A program made the translations under genes and the position numbers. The notes beneath the pieces are model-generated. The model saw only the letters and a list, made by a program, of their open reading frames with translations. It ran no database searches and had not been told where the DNA came from. A stretch of 64,000 nucleotides of DNA, taken from NCBI RefSeq assembly GCF_009796285.1, contig NZ_CP047020.1:4526001-4590000 (forward strand). Direction: 5' to 3'. This DNA comes from Streptomyces broussonetiae (GTDB taxonomy: Bacteria > Actinomycetota > Actinomycetes > Streptomycetales > Streptomycetaceae). Positions 42,594-51,553 of the stretch are shown one piece after another. The first letter of the stretch is position 1. Each line of letters opens with the position of its first letter.

Positions 42594-44744
42594 TCAGCGT
42601 CGGTAGTACGGCAGCGACGAGCCGGACGCGGTCGCGAGTACGGCTTCCGTGCCGAGGCTGTTGCCGCTGTCCTGGTACATGGACAGCTGGCCGTCGGACC
42701 AGCGCACGAGGTAGTCGTTGGACCGGCTGTCGGTGCTGGTGAAGTTGCCCGCCGTGGTGAGCGTGGCGTGGGTCCACAGCGTGCTCGGGGCCCGCAGTCG
42801 CACTTCTCCGTGGAAGCCGTACTGGTTGATGTCCGGGTACAGGGTCAGTTCGCCGTCGGACCAGCGGACCACGAGGTCCGACTCGTTGGTCCCGGCGAAG
42901 TCGGCGGACGTGAGGGATGTGGCGTGTGTCCAGGTGGAGTTGGCAGGATTGAGCCGGACCTCGCTGTGGAGGCCGGTGGAGTTGATGTTCTTGTAGAGCG
43001 TGGTCTCGCCGTCGGACCAGCGCACGATCAGGTCGTCGGGCCAGTGGTCGTCGGTGGTGTACCGGCCCGCCGTCATGCCGACCTCGTGCTGCCACAGCGT
43101 GCCCGGCTTGACGAGCGTGATCTGGCTGTGCAGGCCGTGCGCGTCGACGTCGGGGAAGAGGGTGAGGCTGCCGTCGCTCCAGCGCACCAGCAGGTCGTAG
43201 GTGTCAGAGCCTGTGAAGTCGCCGGCCGTGATGGAGACGGCCTTCGTCCAGGTGGTGTTGGCCGCGACGAGCTGTATCTCCTTGTCGAACCGTCCGTTGC
43301 CACCTCCCCGGTACAGCGTCAGCTCGCCGTCCGACCAGCGCACGATCAGATCGCTCTTGTCCGGATCGGGCGAAGGCGAGGGCGTGAAGGAGCCGGAGGC
43401 GACGAGGGCGGTATGGGTGAGTGTGGAGGCGCCGGGCAGCACATTGGGACGTGCGGGGGCGGTGCCGGCGACCGCCGCGTTGTACAGGTTCTGGACGTCG
43501 GAGCCGTAGGCGGAGCTGTAGGAGACGTCGGCGGTCGGTCCGCCGGTGTCCCAGCCGCCGATGGTGCCCACCACGTCGCCGGTGCCGGTGGCCGGGTCGA
43601 AGTTCTCCAGGAACGGGCTGCCGCTGGTGCCGGTTGCGAAGCCGTCGCAGGCGATCCGGAGGTACGAGCCGGGGGTGCCGTCGCTCGGGGTGTACTGCGT
43701 GGTGTTGTTGTCGCAGGTCAGGGGCTGCGTGGCGGTGCCCGGGTAGCCGACCAGCCGAATGCTGGGGAAGGCGTAGCCGCGGCCGGTGGCCAGGTTGTTG
43801 CCGCCCACCACGTCCTGCACCTGCTTGCCGTCGCTGCGCGGGCCGACCTGGGCGAACGCCATGTCCCACGGGGCGCCCTGGACGTGTCCGCGGTCGTAGT
43901 AGCGGGGATCGATCCAGACCCGGCTGCGGCCTTCGGAGTCCGTGGCGACGGGGAAGATGCCGTACGGCTGGGGGTTGGCCGCGGTCCACTGGGGGACGAA
44001 CGCGAGCGAGCCGCCGCCTGCCCGCCCGTCCAGGCAGTGCCCGGCGGTGAGCACGATGTTGTGGTGCGGGCTGTTGATGACGCTCGCGGTGCAGAAGTAG
44101 GACCCGCTGCTGGTCTGCATGTACATCCGGCCGACCATCGGCAGCCCGCCGAAGTAGGAGCTGCCGGGACCCGTCCCGCCCGTGCTCGTGGGGGACGGGC
44201 TCGGAGAGGCGGTGGGGCTCGCCGAGTCCGACGCGCTGGGGGAGGTGCTCGGGGCGGCGGACGAGGTGTCCGTCGGGGCGGCGGTCGGGGTGTCTGTAGC
44301 GGTGGCGGAGGGATCCGGGGTCGAGGTGTCGGTGGGTGTGTCCGTCGGGCCCACGGTGGCGCTCGGCGTGGCGTCCATCGGAGCCTCACGCAGGTCCTGG
44401 GCCTTCGGACCACCGGTCACCGGCGGCTTGACGAGCCCCTGGAGCGTGGGGTGGGCGGCGGCCTTGCCCGTGCTCCGCGGTTTGGCGTCCGGAAGCGGCT
44501 TCGCTTCTGCCATGCGCTGCGCGGTCCAGAACCGCTTGGCCGCAAGGGCTGTCCAGTGCGGCGCGGCGGCTGGGAGACGCGGAGCGGTGTCCGGTATCGC
44601 GGACGTGTACGCCGGAGGGGCGTTCGTGGCGCCTGCCGTTTCGACCGAGACGACGAGAGTTCCGGCCAGCGCGGTGATCGCGCCTACGGCGGCCACGAGA
44701 AGGGCACCGCGCCGACTCGCGCGGTGCCCGGCAGTTCTGCTCAC
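42594..44744 (-). CDS. Secreted trypsin-like serine protease with FG-GAP/VCBS-like repeats
   Basis: A 716-residue exported protein. Signal peptide (RRGALLVAAVGAITALAG), a long pro/linker region rich in Pro/Thr/Ser, then a chymotrypsin-fold protease with His in LTAGHC (about 233), Asp in WDMAFAQV (about 293) and Ser in GTSGSPF (about 375), resembling V8/glutamyl endopeptidase-like enzymes. The C-terminal about 300 residues hold five to six repeats of the type DLIVRWSDGELTLY ... TAGDF, a beta-propeller that may bind substrate or wall. GTG 44744 gives the best signal peptide; further upstream in-frame starts exist. Confidence 0.88.
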   Translation of the reverse strand: MSRTAGHRASRRGALLVAAVGAITALAGTLVVSVETAGATNAPPAYTSAIPDTAPRLPAAAPHWTALAAKRFWTAQRMAEAKPLPDAKPRSTGKAAAHPTLQGLVKPPVTGGPKAQDLREAPMDATPSATVGPTDTPTDTSTPDPSATATDTPTAAPTDTSSAAPSTSPSASDSASPTASPSPSPTSTGGTGPGSSYFGGLPMVGRMYMQTSSGSYFCTASVINSPHHNIVLTAGHCLDGRAGGGSLAFVPQWTAANPQPYGIFPVATDSEGRSRVWIDPRYYDRGHVQGAPWDMAFAQVGPRSDGKQVQDVVGGNNLATGRGYAFPSIRLVGYPGTATQPLTCDNNTTQYTPSDGTPGSYLRIACDGFATGTSGSPFLENFDPATGTGDVVGTIGGWDTGGPTADVSYSSAYGSDVQNLYNAAVAGTAPARPNVLPGASTLTHTALVASGSFTPSPSPDPDKSDLIVRWSDGELTLYRGGGNGRFDKEIQLVAANTTWTKAVSITAGDFTGSDTYDLLVRWSDGSLTLFPDVDAHGLHSQITLVKPGTLWQHEVGMTAGRYTTDDHWPDDLIVRWSDGETTLYKNINSTGLHSEVRLNPANSTWTHATSLTSADFAGTNESDLVVRWSDGELTLYPDINQYGFHGEVRLRAPSTLWTHATLTTAGNFTSTDSRSNDYLVRWSDGQLSMYQDSGNSLGTEAVLATASGSSLPYYRR

Positions 44745-44963
44745 TTTTGGGCTGAATTCCCCCCACTTGGCGTGGCTCCCCGCCACGCAGGCGATAGGAC
44801 TAGCAGAGAGTACGGCACTGTTGCTCGGCGATCGAACTATGGGGCGAATTCGCCTGGGTGATGAGCCGGCGGCCGGTGCCTGCTCCCGGACGCACAGCGG
44901 CATCGGGGTGAGGCGCCGCGTTCAGCTTCTTCAGGTCAGGCTGGTCAGCCAACTCGGATCCTC

Positions 44964-45113
44964 ATGGAACAGATCGGCGTGCGCCTCGTAGTACTCCTGC
45001 TGGTCGGAGTCCTCGTCGTCGCTCTGACCCTGCATGCGCCCGAAGCCGGGGCGGCCTTGGTCGGAGCCACTGCGGTGGTGGCACTACTCGCCCAACTCAT
45101 GGGCCGCGAATGA
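44964..45113 (+). CDS. Possible small two-helix membrane protein
   Basis: A 49-codon frame with two hydrophobic segments (VRLVVLLLVGVLVVALTL and ALVGATAVVALLAQL) separated by HAPEAGA. The ATG at 44964 has GGATCC upstream, a weak ribosome binding site. It lies near the integrase end of the island, where small membrane proteins are common. Similarity to known families could not be judged, so it may be chance. Confidence 0.4.
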   Translation: MEQIGVRLVVLLLVGVLVVALTLHAPEAGAALVGATAVVALLAQLMGRE

Positions 45114-45308
45114 CTCTGGACGAGCAGAGATGCCTGTAGCCATGCACGCTCGGCGAAACCAGCACCACCGGCACGCGTCGACACGGCTGATTTCGGTCCT
45201 ACTCGTAAGCCCGAGTTCGCCCTGTCTGCCGGTACTCCTCCACGGGGATCGGATCGACCCCGGGCACGGATTACGAGGGCCTGCAAGATCGTGACGGGTG
45301 ATGGGCGA

Positions 45309-45554
45309 TCATGCTCGATCCGGTTTTGCCTGGCCGACACGTACACGAGCCTGCTGCCCGAGGCGGACCTGGCGATCGCCGAGGCCGCAGCGCGGCTCGT
45401 ACCGCGCGCCCGCCGGGCGAGTGATGCCGAGAAGCCCGAAACCGAGCCAGAGGCGGCTGACGGCGGGAAATCCGGCACCGACGGGATGCCGGCGGATGCC
45501 GAGGCATCCGCCGCCCAGCCGGGCCGTGGCGGCGCACCGCTCACGCACCGCTGA
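45309..45554 (+). pseudogene. C-terminal remnant of a tyrosine recombinase (integrase)
   Basis: The frame ending at 45554 contains LADTYTSLLPEADLAIAEAA and RLVPRARR. That is the region of the catalytic Tyr (TADTYTSVLPE in Streptomyces phage-type integrases) and the usual C-terminus. The remaining about 350 upstream residues, including the Arg and His boxes, are absent. Its position, with the 3' end 83 bp from the tRNA-Thr 3' end, is where a tRNA-targeting integrase gene normally sits. It marks the dead integrase of the island. Confidence 0.72.
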
Positions 45555-45636
45555 CCCAAACGGCCCCGGACGCGGAGTCCGAGGCCGAACAGAGCGTCCC
45601 GCCTGAGAGAAACCCCAGGTCAGAGCCGGTTTTCCA

Positions 45637-45679
45637 GAGCCCCCTGTCGGATTCGAACCGACGACCTTCGCTTTACAAG
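45637..45679. repeat. Proximal att repeat within tRNA-Thr
   Basis: 43 bp identical to 34478-34520. It covers the tRNA-Thr gene from the anticodon loop to its 3' end. A further shared 12-mer (AACCCCAGGTCA) lies just outside each copy, at 34454 and at 45611, at almost the same distance. Confidence 0.92.
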
Positions 45680-45711
45680 AGCGGCGCTCTGACCAGCTGA
45701 GCTAAGGAGGC
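45638..45711 (-). tRNA. tRNA-Thr (anticodon TGT)
   Basis: Read on the minus strand, the 74-nt gene starts GCCTCCTTAGCTC and folds into a cloverleaf: acceptor GCCTCCT/AGGGGGC with one G-U pair, D arm, anticodon loop CTTGTAA with anticodon TGT (reads ACA), and a T arm GTCGG-TTCGAAT-CCGAC. The discriminator base is T and CCA is not encoded. It is the integration site of the island. Confidence 0.95.
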
Positions 45712-45931
45712 CTGCGCATGGGCGCCCGTGCAGTGTACCCAGGTCCGGACCCCCTCCTGTCGAAAATTTCCGCGAAGTTCACCGTCACCCGGGTACTGAC
45801 AGATCGAGTGAACGCCAGGTACGGTCCTGAGCCAGTTCATCCGTGTGGACTACACCGCGTGGACTACACCAACCACCTTCCTACAACGGATCGTCCGGCA
45901 CGTTCCTGCCGGTAGAAGGGGGCCCTTCACC

Positions 45932-47068
<1,137 letters not shown>

Positions 47069-47103
47069 GCGGACTGAGCTGCGCATTCGCGCGCGAGTTG
47101 ACG

Positions 47104-47137
47104 AAAGGGGCCCCGCGGAGCGCCGCGGGGCCCCTTT
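47104..47137. terminator. Terminator of msiK
   Basis: A 15-bp perfect stem (AAAGGGGCCCCGCGG / CCGCGGGGCCCCTTT) with a 4-nt loop, 36 bp after the msiK stop, with a short T-run. Confidence 0.92.
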
Positions 47138-47287
47138 CCTACCCGAATGTCCTTGCGGACATACCCCGGCGCAGCGATCATTCCGGGCGAACGGCGTCAA
47201 CCCCTTACCCAGAAAACGCCACAGTCTCATCCCCCGTAAGAGTGACTCAATGTCGCCAAATCATCACCGGGCGCTACCCTCACACGC

Positions 47288-47749
47288 GTGAAGCACTCCA
47301 CCACCCCTCAGACGCGACGCGGCCACCGGGGCGGCCCTGCCCGCCGGATCGGCCGCACTCTCGCCCTTGTCCTGCCCGTCGTCCTGGTGCTCTCCGGGAC
47401 CCTCGCGGTCACCCGGGTCAGCTGGACCCGGAGCCCCTCCGGCTCGGCGCTGACCGCCTCGGACGTCTCCCCCGCGGAGGTCTCCGCCAAGACGGTCTCC
47501 GACGCCCCGCAGGACGTGCTCCGCGACCGGCTGATCGGCGAGCTCCAGAACGAGAACCCGGGGGTGGTCCTCACCCACCTCCAGCAGGCCGTCAACGGGC
47601 GCCCGTCGCTGGCCCGGCACTGCTCCTCCATCGCCCACGCCCTGGGCCAGGCCGCGGAGCGCATCTACGGCGCCACGCGCGCCCAGTCCTACGCCCGCCC
47701 GGTGTGCGACACGGCGTTCGCCTCGGGCGTGCTCGCCGCGCACAGCTGA
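47288..47749 (+). CDS. Exported hypothetical protein with two conserved-looking cysteines
   Basis: A 153-residue protein: basic N-terminus, one hydrophobic segment (LALVLPVVLVLSGTLAVT, about 25-42) acting as signal anchor, and an extracytoplasmic part with VLRDRLIGELQNENPGVVLT, then HCSSIAHALGQAAERIYG and PVCDTAFASGVLA. The two Cys could form a disulfide. I do not recognise the family. Start GTG 47288. It lies between msiK and the nucleotidyltransferase on the same strand but after a terminator. Confidence 0.7.
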   Translation: MKHSTTPQTRRGHRGGPARRIGRTLALVLPVVLVLSGTLAVTRVSWTRSPSGSALTASDVSPAEVSAKTVSDAPQDVLRDRLIGELQNENPGVVLTHLQQAVNGRPSLARHCSSIAHALGQAAERIYGATRAQSYARPVCDTAFASGVLAAHS

Positions 47750-47821
47750 GAGCACGGCGACGCCCGCAGCAAGCGCGTCGCCATGGGCCGGCCCGGACGG
47801 GGCGCCACGTACAGTGCGGAC

Positions 47822-48553
47822 ATGACCCATCCCAACGCCGCGTCGCGCCCCACCCAGGCCGTGGTCCTGGCCGGTGGCCAGGGCTCCCGGCTGCGTCCGT
47901 ACACCGACGACCGGCCCAAGCCGATGGTCGAGATCCCCGGCACGGGCACCCCGATCATCGGCCATCAGCTGACCTGGCTGGCCGAGGAAGGCGTGACGGA
48001 CGTGGTGGTCTCCTGCGGCCACCTCGCCGAGGTCCTGCAGAAGTGGCTGGACTCTGCCGACCTGCCGCTCTCCGTCACCACCGTCGTGGAGACCGAACCC
48101 CTCGGCCGCGGCGGCGGCCTCAAGTACGCCGCCGCGCGTCTGCCCCACCCCGACCGGCCGTGGTACGCCACCAACGGCGACATCTGGACCCGCTTCTCCC
48201 TGCGGGACATGGCCGACTTCCACACCGAGCGGGACGCTGCCGCGACCCTGGCCCTGGCGCGGCCGCGCATCCCCTGGGGCGCGGTCGAGACCGACGGGTT
48301 CGGGCACATCACCGACTTCATCGAGGCGCCGCCGTCGACGTTCGAGATCAACGCCGGTGTGTACGTCTTCTCGCCCGAGTTCGCCGAGATGCTCCCGGAT
48401 CAGGGGGATCACGAGCGCACCACGTTTCCCCGGCTGGCCCGGGAACGACGGCTGTTCGGGTTCCCCATTCCGCAGGGGGCGTACTGGCGGGCCATCGACA
48501 CCGCGAAGGACCTGACCGAGGCGGCCAAGGAACTGGCGGCCCTGGGTCGTTAG
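47822..48553 (+). CDS. Sugar-phosphate nucleotidyltransferase
   Basis: A 243-residue enzyme of the NTP_transferase family (glucose-1-P thymidylyl/mannose-1-P guanylyl type) that makes nucleotide sugars from NTP and a sugar-1-phosphate. Nucleotide-binding loop VVLAGGQGSRLRPYTDDRPK with PMVEIPG (about 14-40), metal/sugar-site NGDIWT, GAVETD, then INAGVYVFSPEF. It lacks the C-terminal beta-helix of the larger enzymes. The substrate is not determinable here. ATG 47822; an upstream in-frame start lacks support. Confidence 0.88.
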   Translation: MTHPNAASRPTQAVVLAGGQGSRLRPYTDDRPKPMVEIPGTGTPIIGHQLTWLAEEGVTDVVVSCGHLAEVLQKWLDSADLPLSVTTVVETEPLGRGGGLKYAAARLPHPDRPWYATNGDIWTRFSLRDMADFHTERDAAATLALARPRIPWGAVETDGFGHITDFIEAPPSTFEINAGVYVFSPEFAEMLPDQGDHERTTFPRLARERRLFGFPIPQGAYWRAIDTAKDLTEAAKELAALGR

Positions 48554-48627
48554 GCCGCCCGCCGCGACCGGCGCCCCGGCCGTCGAGCCGGGAACGGTCT
48601 CTTCCCCCTCCTCTTCCCCCCAGCCGA

Positions 48628-48660
48628 AAGGGCCCCGCATCTTCGCGATGCGGGGCCCTT
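48628..48660. terminator. Bidirectional terminator
   Basis: A 14-bp perfect stem (AAGGGCCCCGCATC / GATGCGGGGCCCTT) with a 5-nt loop lies between the converging nucleotidyltransferase and DoxX genes. Confidence 0.9.
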
Positions 48661-48675
48661 GGTCTGCCGGACGGG

Positions 48676-50379
48676 CTAGCCGAGCAGGCCGCCCACCAGG
48701 CCCGGATCGCCGGAGGACGAGGAGCCGCCCGAGCTGCCGGTGCCGCCCGAGGACGAGCCGCCCCCGGTCGACGTACCACCGGTGCTCGTCGGGCCCGCCG
48801 ACGAACTCGGCGCGCCGCCGGTCGGGGCGGACTGGCGGGGCGGGACCTGGCCCGTGGTGCCCTGGGTCTGGCTCGGGGCCGCGGTCGTCCCGCCGGCGCT
48901 CCTCGTGGCGCCCGGTGTCGTCGCCGCGCCGGACGGGCTCGCACCGGCCGTGGCGCCGCCCGTGGGGGCCGTGGAGGCCGACGGGGTGGTGCCACGGTGC
49001 CGCCTGCCCGGCCCCTGCGGGAGCGGGGAGCCGGGGAGGTTGTTGCGGGGGGCCTCGCCGGGGCCGGGGACGACCACGCGGCTGGAGTCGCGTACGGCGC
49101 CGCCCAGCAGGGAGCCGACGAGCAGGGTGAAGCCGACCGTGACCGTCGTGATCAGCGCGCCGCGGCGCAGGACGTACCGGCGCAGCTCCCAGAGGTCGGA
49201 GCGGGGGCCGAGCCGGCGCCAGGCGCCGGCGGCGAGGCGGCCGTCCACGGAGTAGACGGGGGCGCCGGCGATGATCAGTGGGGACCAGGCGGCCATGTAG
49301 ATGATGTCGGGGGCGTCGTAGGCCGGGACCGTCTTCCAGCTGACCGTGACGATCAGGGCGGCGGAGAGCAGGGCCCCGACGACCGCGGCCACGCGCTGCC
49401 AGCAGCCGAGGATCGTCAGGACCCCGACGACCACCTGGAGGAAGGCGATGACCAGGCCCGAGCCGACCGGATGGTGCAGGGCGAACTGGCGCAGCGGCTC
49501 GGCCACGTCCCACGGGTGCAGGGTGTTGAGCCACTTGACCATGGAGCCGCGCTTGCCTCCGTCGAAGTAGACGGGGTCGCACAGCTTGCCCATGCCGGCG
49601 TAGATGGAGATGAAGCCGAGGAAGATCCGCAGCGGGAGCAGGACCACGCCGAGGTTCATCCGGCGGCCCGGGTAGTAGGCGTGCCGGGCCGGGTCGTCGC
49701 CCTGGCGCCGGGCGGCCCGCGGGGTGGTGTCGGGGGCGGAGGGGTCCGTGTAGTCCGTGTAGTCCGCGTACTCGTCGTAGCCGTCGTAGCCGTCGTAGCC
49801 GTCGGGGTGCGCGAAGTCGGCTTCCGGGTACGGGGGTTCGCCGTAGGCGCCGCCGCCCGTGCGCATGTGCGGCAGGAGGCGGGTGCCGTCGGCGGTGTCG
49901 GGGGCGGTGCGCTGGTGGCCCACGACCGGGGTCTCGACCGTCTGGTCCAGGCCGTCGTAGGCGTCGGCGTACCCGGTCCCGACCCGCGGGATGACCTGGG
50001 TGGCGCCGGCCTCGGGCTCGTCGGCCCGGCGGACGCTGCCCCGTACGGCCTGGAGGAGCCGGTGGGCGCCGGTGTCGTCGGGGGCGGACCTGCCGCTCCA
50101 CACGACGGGGCGGCGGCGCGCGGTGCCCATCACCGGCATCCGGCCGGTGTCCTGGGCGGTGCTCAGATGCCGGGCGATCCGCGGGGATTGGGTGCGCTTC
50201 GCCGACGCTCCCAGCTGCACGCGGAAGCTGGCGTGATTGACGATGACCTGCGCCGGATCGCTCGGCACCTTCACCATGCTCAGCGCGGGAGCGTCGTCGG
50301 GCGCGGACGTGAATCCGGAATTGAATCCCGACGAGCGGCCCCCCGTGGGTGTGCGGGGTGTTCTGGTGTCCACACTCAT
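48676..50379 (-). CDS. DoxX family membrane protein with long disordered tails
   Basis: A 567-residue membrane protein. The N-terminal about 240 residues are hydrophilic and contain an Asp/Tyr-rich run (DGYDGYDGYDEYADYTDYTD). Residues about 245-395 form the DoxX module with four helices (LPLRIFLGFISIYAGMGKL, LVIAFLQVVVGVLTILGCW). A further helix follows near 425, then a Ser/Thr/Gly/Pro-rich tail to the end. DoxX proteins take part in redox/thiol-related membrane complexes in mycobacteria; the role here is unknown. Confidence 0.85.
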   Translation of the reverse strand: MSVDTRTPRTPTGGRSSGFNSGFTSAPDDAPALSMVKVPSDPAQVIVNHASFRVQLGASAKRTQSPRIARHLSTAQDTGRMPVMGTARRRPVVWSGRSAPDDTGAHRLLQAVRGSVRRADEPEAGATQVIPRVGTGYADAYDGLDQTVETPVVGHQRTAPDTADGTRLLPHMRTGGGAYGEPPYPEADFAHPDGYDGYDGYDEYADYTDYTDPSAPDTTPRAARRQGDDPARHAYYPGRRMNLGVVLLPLRIFLGFISIYAGMGKLCDPVYFDGGKRGSMVKWLNTLHPWDVAEPLRQFALHHPVGSGLVIAFLQVVVGVLTILGCWQRVAAVVGALLSAALIVTVSWKTVPAYDAPDIIYMAAWSPLIIAGAPVYSVDGRLAAGAWRRLGPRSDLWELRRYVLRRGALITTVTVGFTLLVGSLLGGAVRDSSRVVVPGPGEAPRNNLPGSPLPQGPGRRHRGTTPSASTAPTGGATAGASPSGAATTPGATRSAGGTTAAPSQTQGTTGQVPPRQSAPTGGAPSSSAGPTSTGGTSTGGGSSSGGTGSSGGSSSSGDPGLVGGLLG

Positions 50380-50507
50380 CTAACCGAGTGACCCGGAGTT
50401 AGGACACTGCTTTGACCGGGCGGATGTGTCCGGACCCCGTCAAAGGGGCCCGGAGCACCCCACGGGCACCGGAATTAATCCGAACAGGTGAAAACCTGGA
50501 CGGATGT

Positions 50508-51449
50508 TCAGCTCCGCCTGCGTGCCGCCTCGTACAGGACGATGCCCGCCGCCACACCGGCGTTGAGCGACTCCGCGCCACCCGGCATCGGGATGCGCAC
50601 CCGGAAGTCGCACGTCTCGCCGACCAGGCGGGACAGGCCCTTGCCCTCGCTGCCGACCACGATGACCACCGGACCCTGCAGGGCCTGGAGGTCGCCGAGT
50701 TCGACCTCGCCGTCCGCCGCCAGGCCCACGACCGTGATGCCGGCCTTCTTGTAGGCCTCCAGGGCGCGGGTGAGGTTGGTGGCGCGGGCCACCGGGGTGC
50801 GGGCGGCCGTACCGGCGGAGGTCTTCCAGGCCCCGGCGGTCATACCGGCCGAGCGGCGCTCGGGCACGACCACACCGTGACCGCCGAAGGCGGAGACGGA
50901 GCGGACGACCGCGCCGAGGTTGCGCGGGTCGGTGACCCCGTCGAGCGCAACGATCAGCGGGTCCTCGCCCTCGTCGTAGGCCGCCTCGGTGAGGTCCTCG
51001 GGGTGCGCGTACTCGTACGGCGGGACCTGCAGGACGAGGCCCTGGTGGTTCAGGCCGTTCGTCATGCGGTCCAGCTCGGGGCGCGGGGCCTCCATCAGGT
51101 TGATCCCGCCGCGCTCGGCGGCGAGCTGGAGGGCCTCGCGGACGCGCTCGTCGTTGTCGATGAACTGCTGGACGTAGAGGGTCGAGGCCGGGACGCCCTC
51201 GCGCAGCGCCTCGACGACCGGGTTACGGCCGACGACCATCTCGGACGTGCCCCTGCCGCCCCGGCCGCGCGCCACCGGACGGCGCTGGGCCTGCTTGGCC
51301 TTGGCGGTGGCGATGCGGTTCTTCTTGTGTCCCTTGCGCATCTCGGCGGGCGGGGTCGGACCCTTGCCCTCCAGGCCCCGGCGTCGCTGGCCGCCACTGC
51401 CGACCTGCGCGCCCTTCTTGCCGGACATGCGGCGGTTGTTCGCGGCCAT
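50508..51449 (-). CDS. rlmB: 23S rRNA 2'-O-methyltransferase RlmB-like (SpoU family)
   Basis: A 313-residue SPOUT methyltransferase. A basic, disordered N-terminal about 65 residues precedes the substrate-binding domain (MVVGRNPVVEALREG). The trefoil-knot catalytic domain has motif 1 DPRNLGAVVRS, motif 2 VVGSEGKGLS and motif 3 IPMPGGAESLNAGVAAGI. It should 2'-O-methylate a guanosine in 23S rRNA (G2251-type) using SAM. It follows cysS on the same strand, as is usual in actinobacteria. Confidence 0.93.
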   Translation of the reverse strand: MAANNRRMSGKKGAQVGSGGQRRRGLEGKGPTPPAEMRKGHKKNRIATAKAKQAQRRPVARGRGGRGTSEMVVGRNPVVEALREGVPASTLYVQQFIDNDERVREALQLAAERGGINLMEAPRPELDRMTNGLNHQGLVLQVPPYEYAHPEDLTEAAYDEGEDPLIVALDGVTDPRNLGAVVRSVSAFGGHGVVVPERRSAGMTAGAWKTSAGTAARTPVARATNLTRALEAYKKAGITVVGLAADGEVELGDLQALQGPVVIVVGSEGKGLSRLVGETCDFRVRIPMPGGAESLNAGVAAGIVLYEAARRRS

Positions 51450-51553
51450 GAGTCACTCGTCTCCGTGAGCTTCGTACGTACGTCTTACGCGTCTGTGTCT
51501 TATGCAGTGTGCCGCCCGGAGGGCCGGGCGGCACAGTCGATCAAGCAGGGCGG

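Larger units (their letters stand above)
34478..45679. mobile_element. tRNA-Thr-flanked genomic island (about 11.2 kb, integrase decayed)
   Basis: A 43-bp direct repeat bounds this region. One copy lies in an intact tRNA-Thr(TGT) gene. The C-terminal remnant of a tyrosine integrase sits 83 bp inside the tRNA end. Cargo is accessory: an ECF sigma factor and putative partner, a matA/matB-like pair, truncated LPXTG and S53 genes, a lipoprotein, a secreted protease and small membrane proteins. No replication or transfer genes are seen, so it is a decayed, probably immobile island. The outer flanks (peptidase-lectin gene and msiK) look like chromosome. Confidence 0.75.
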
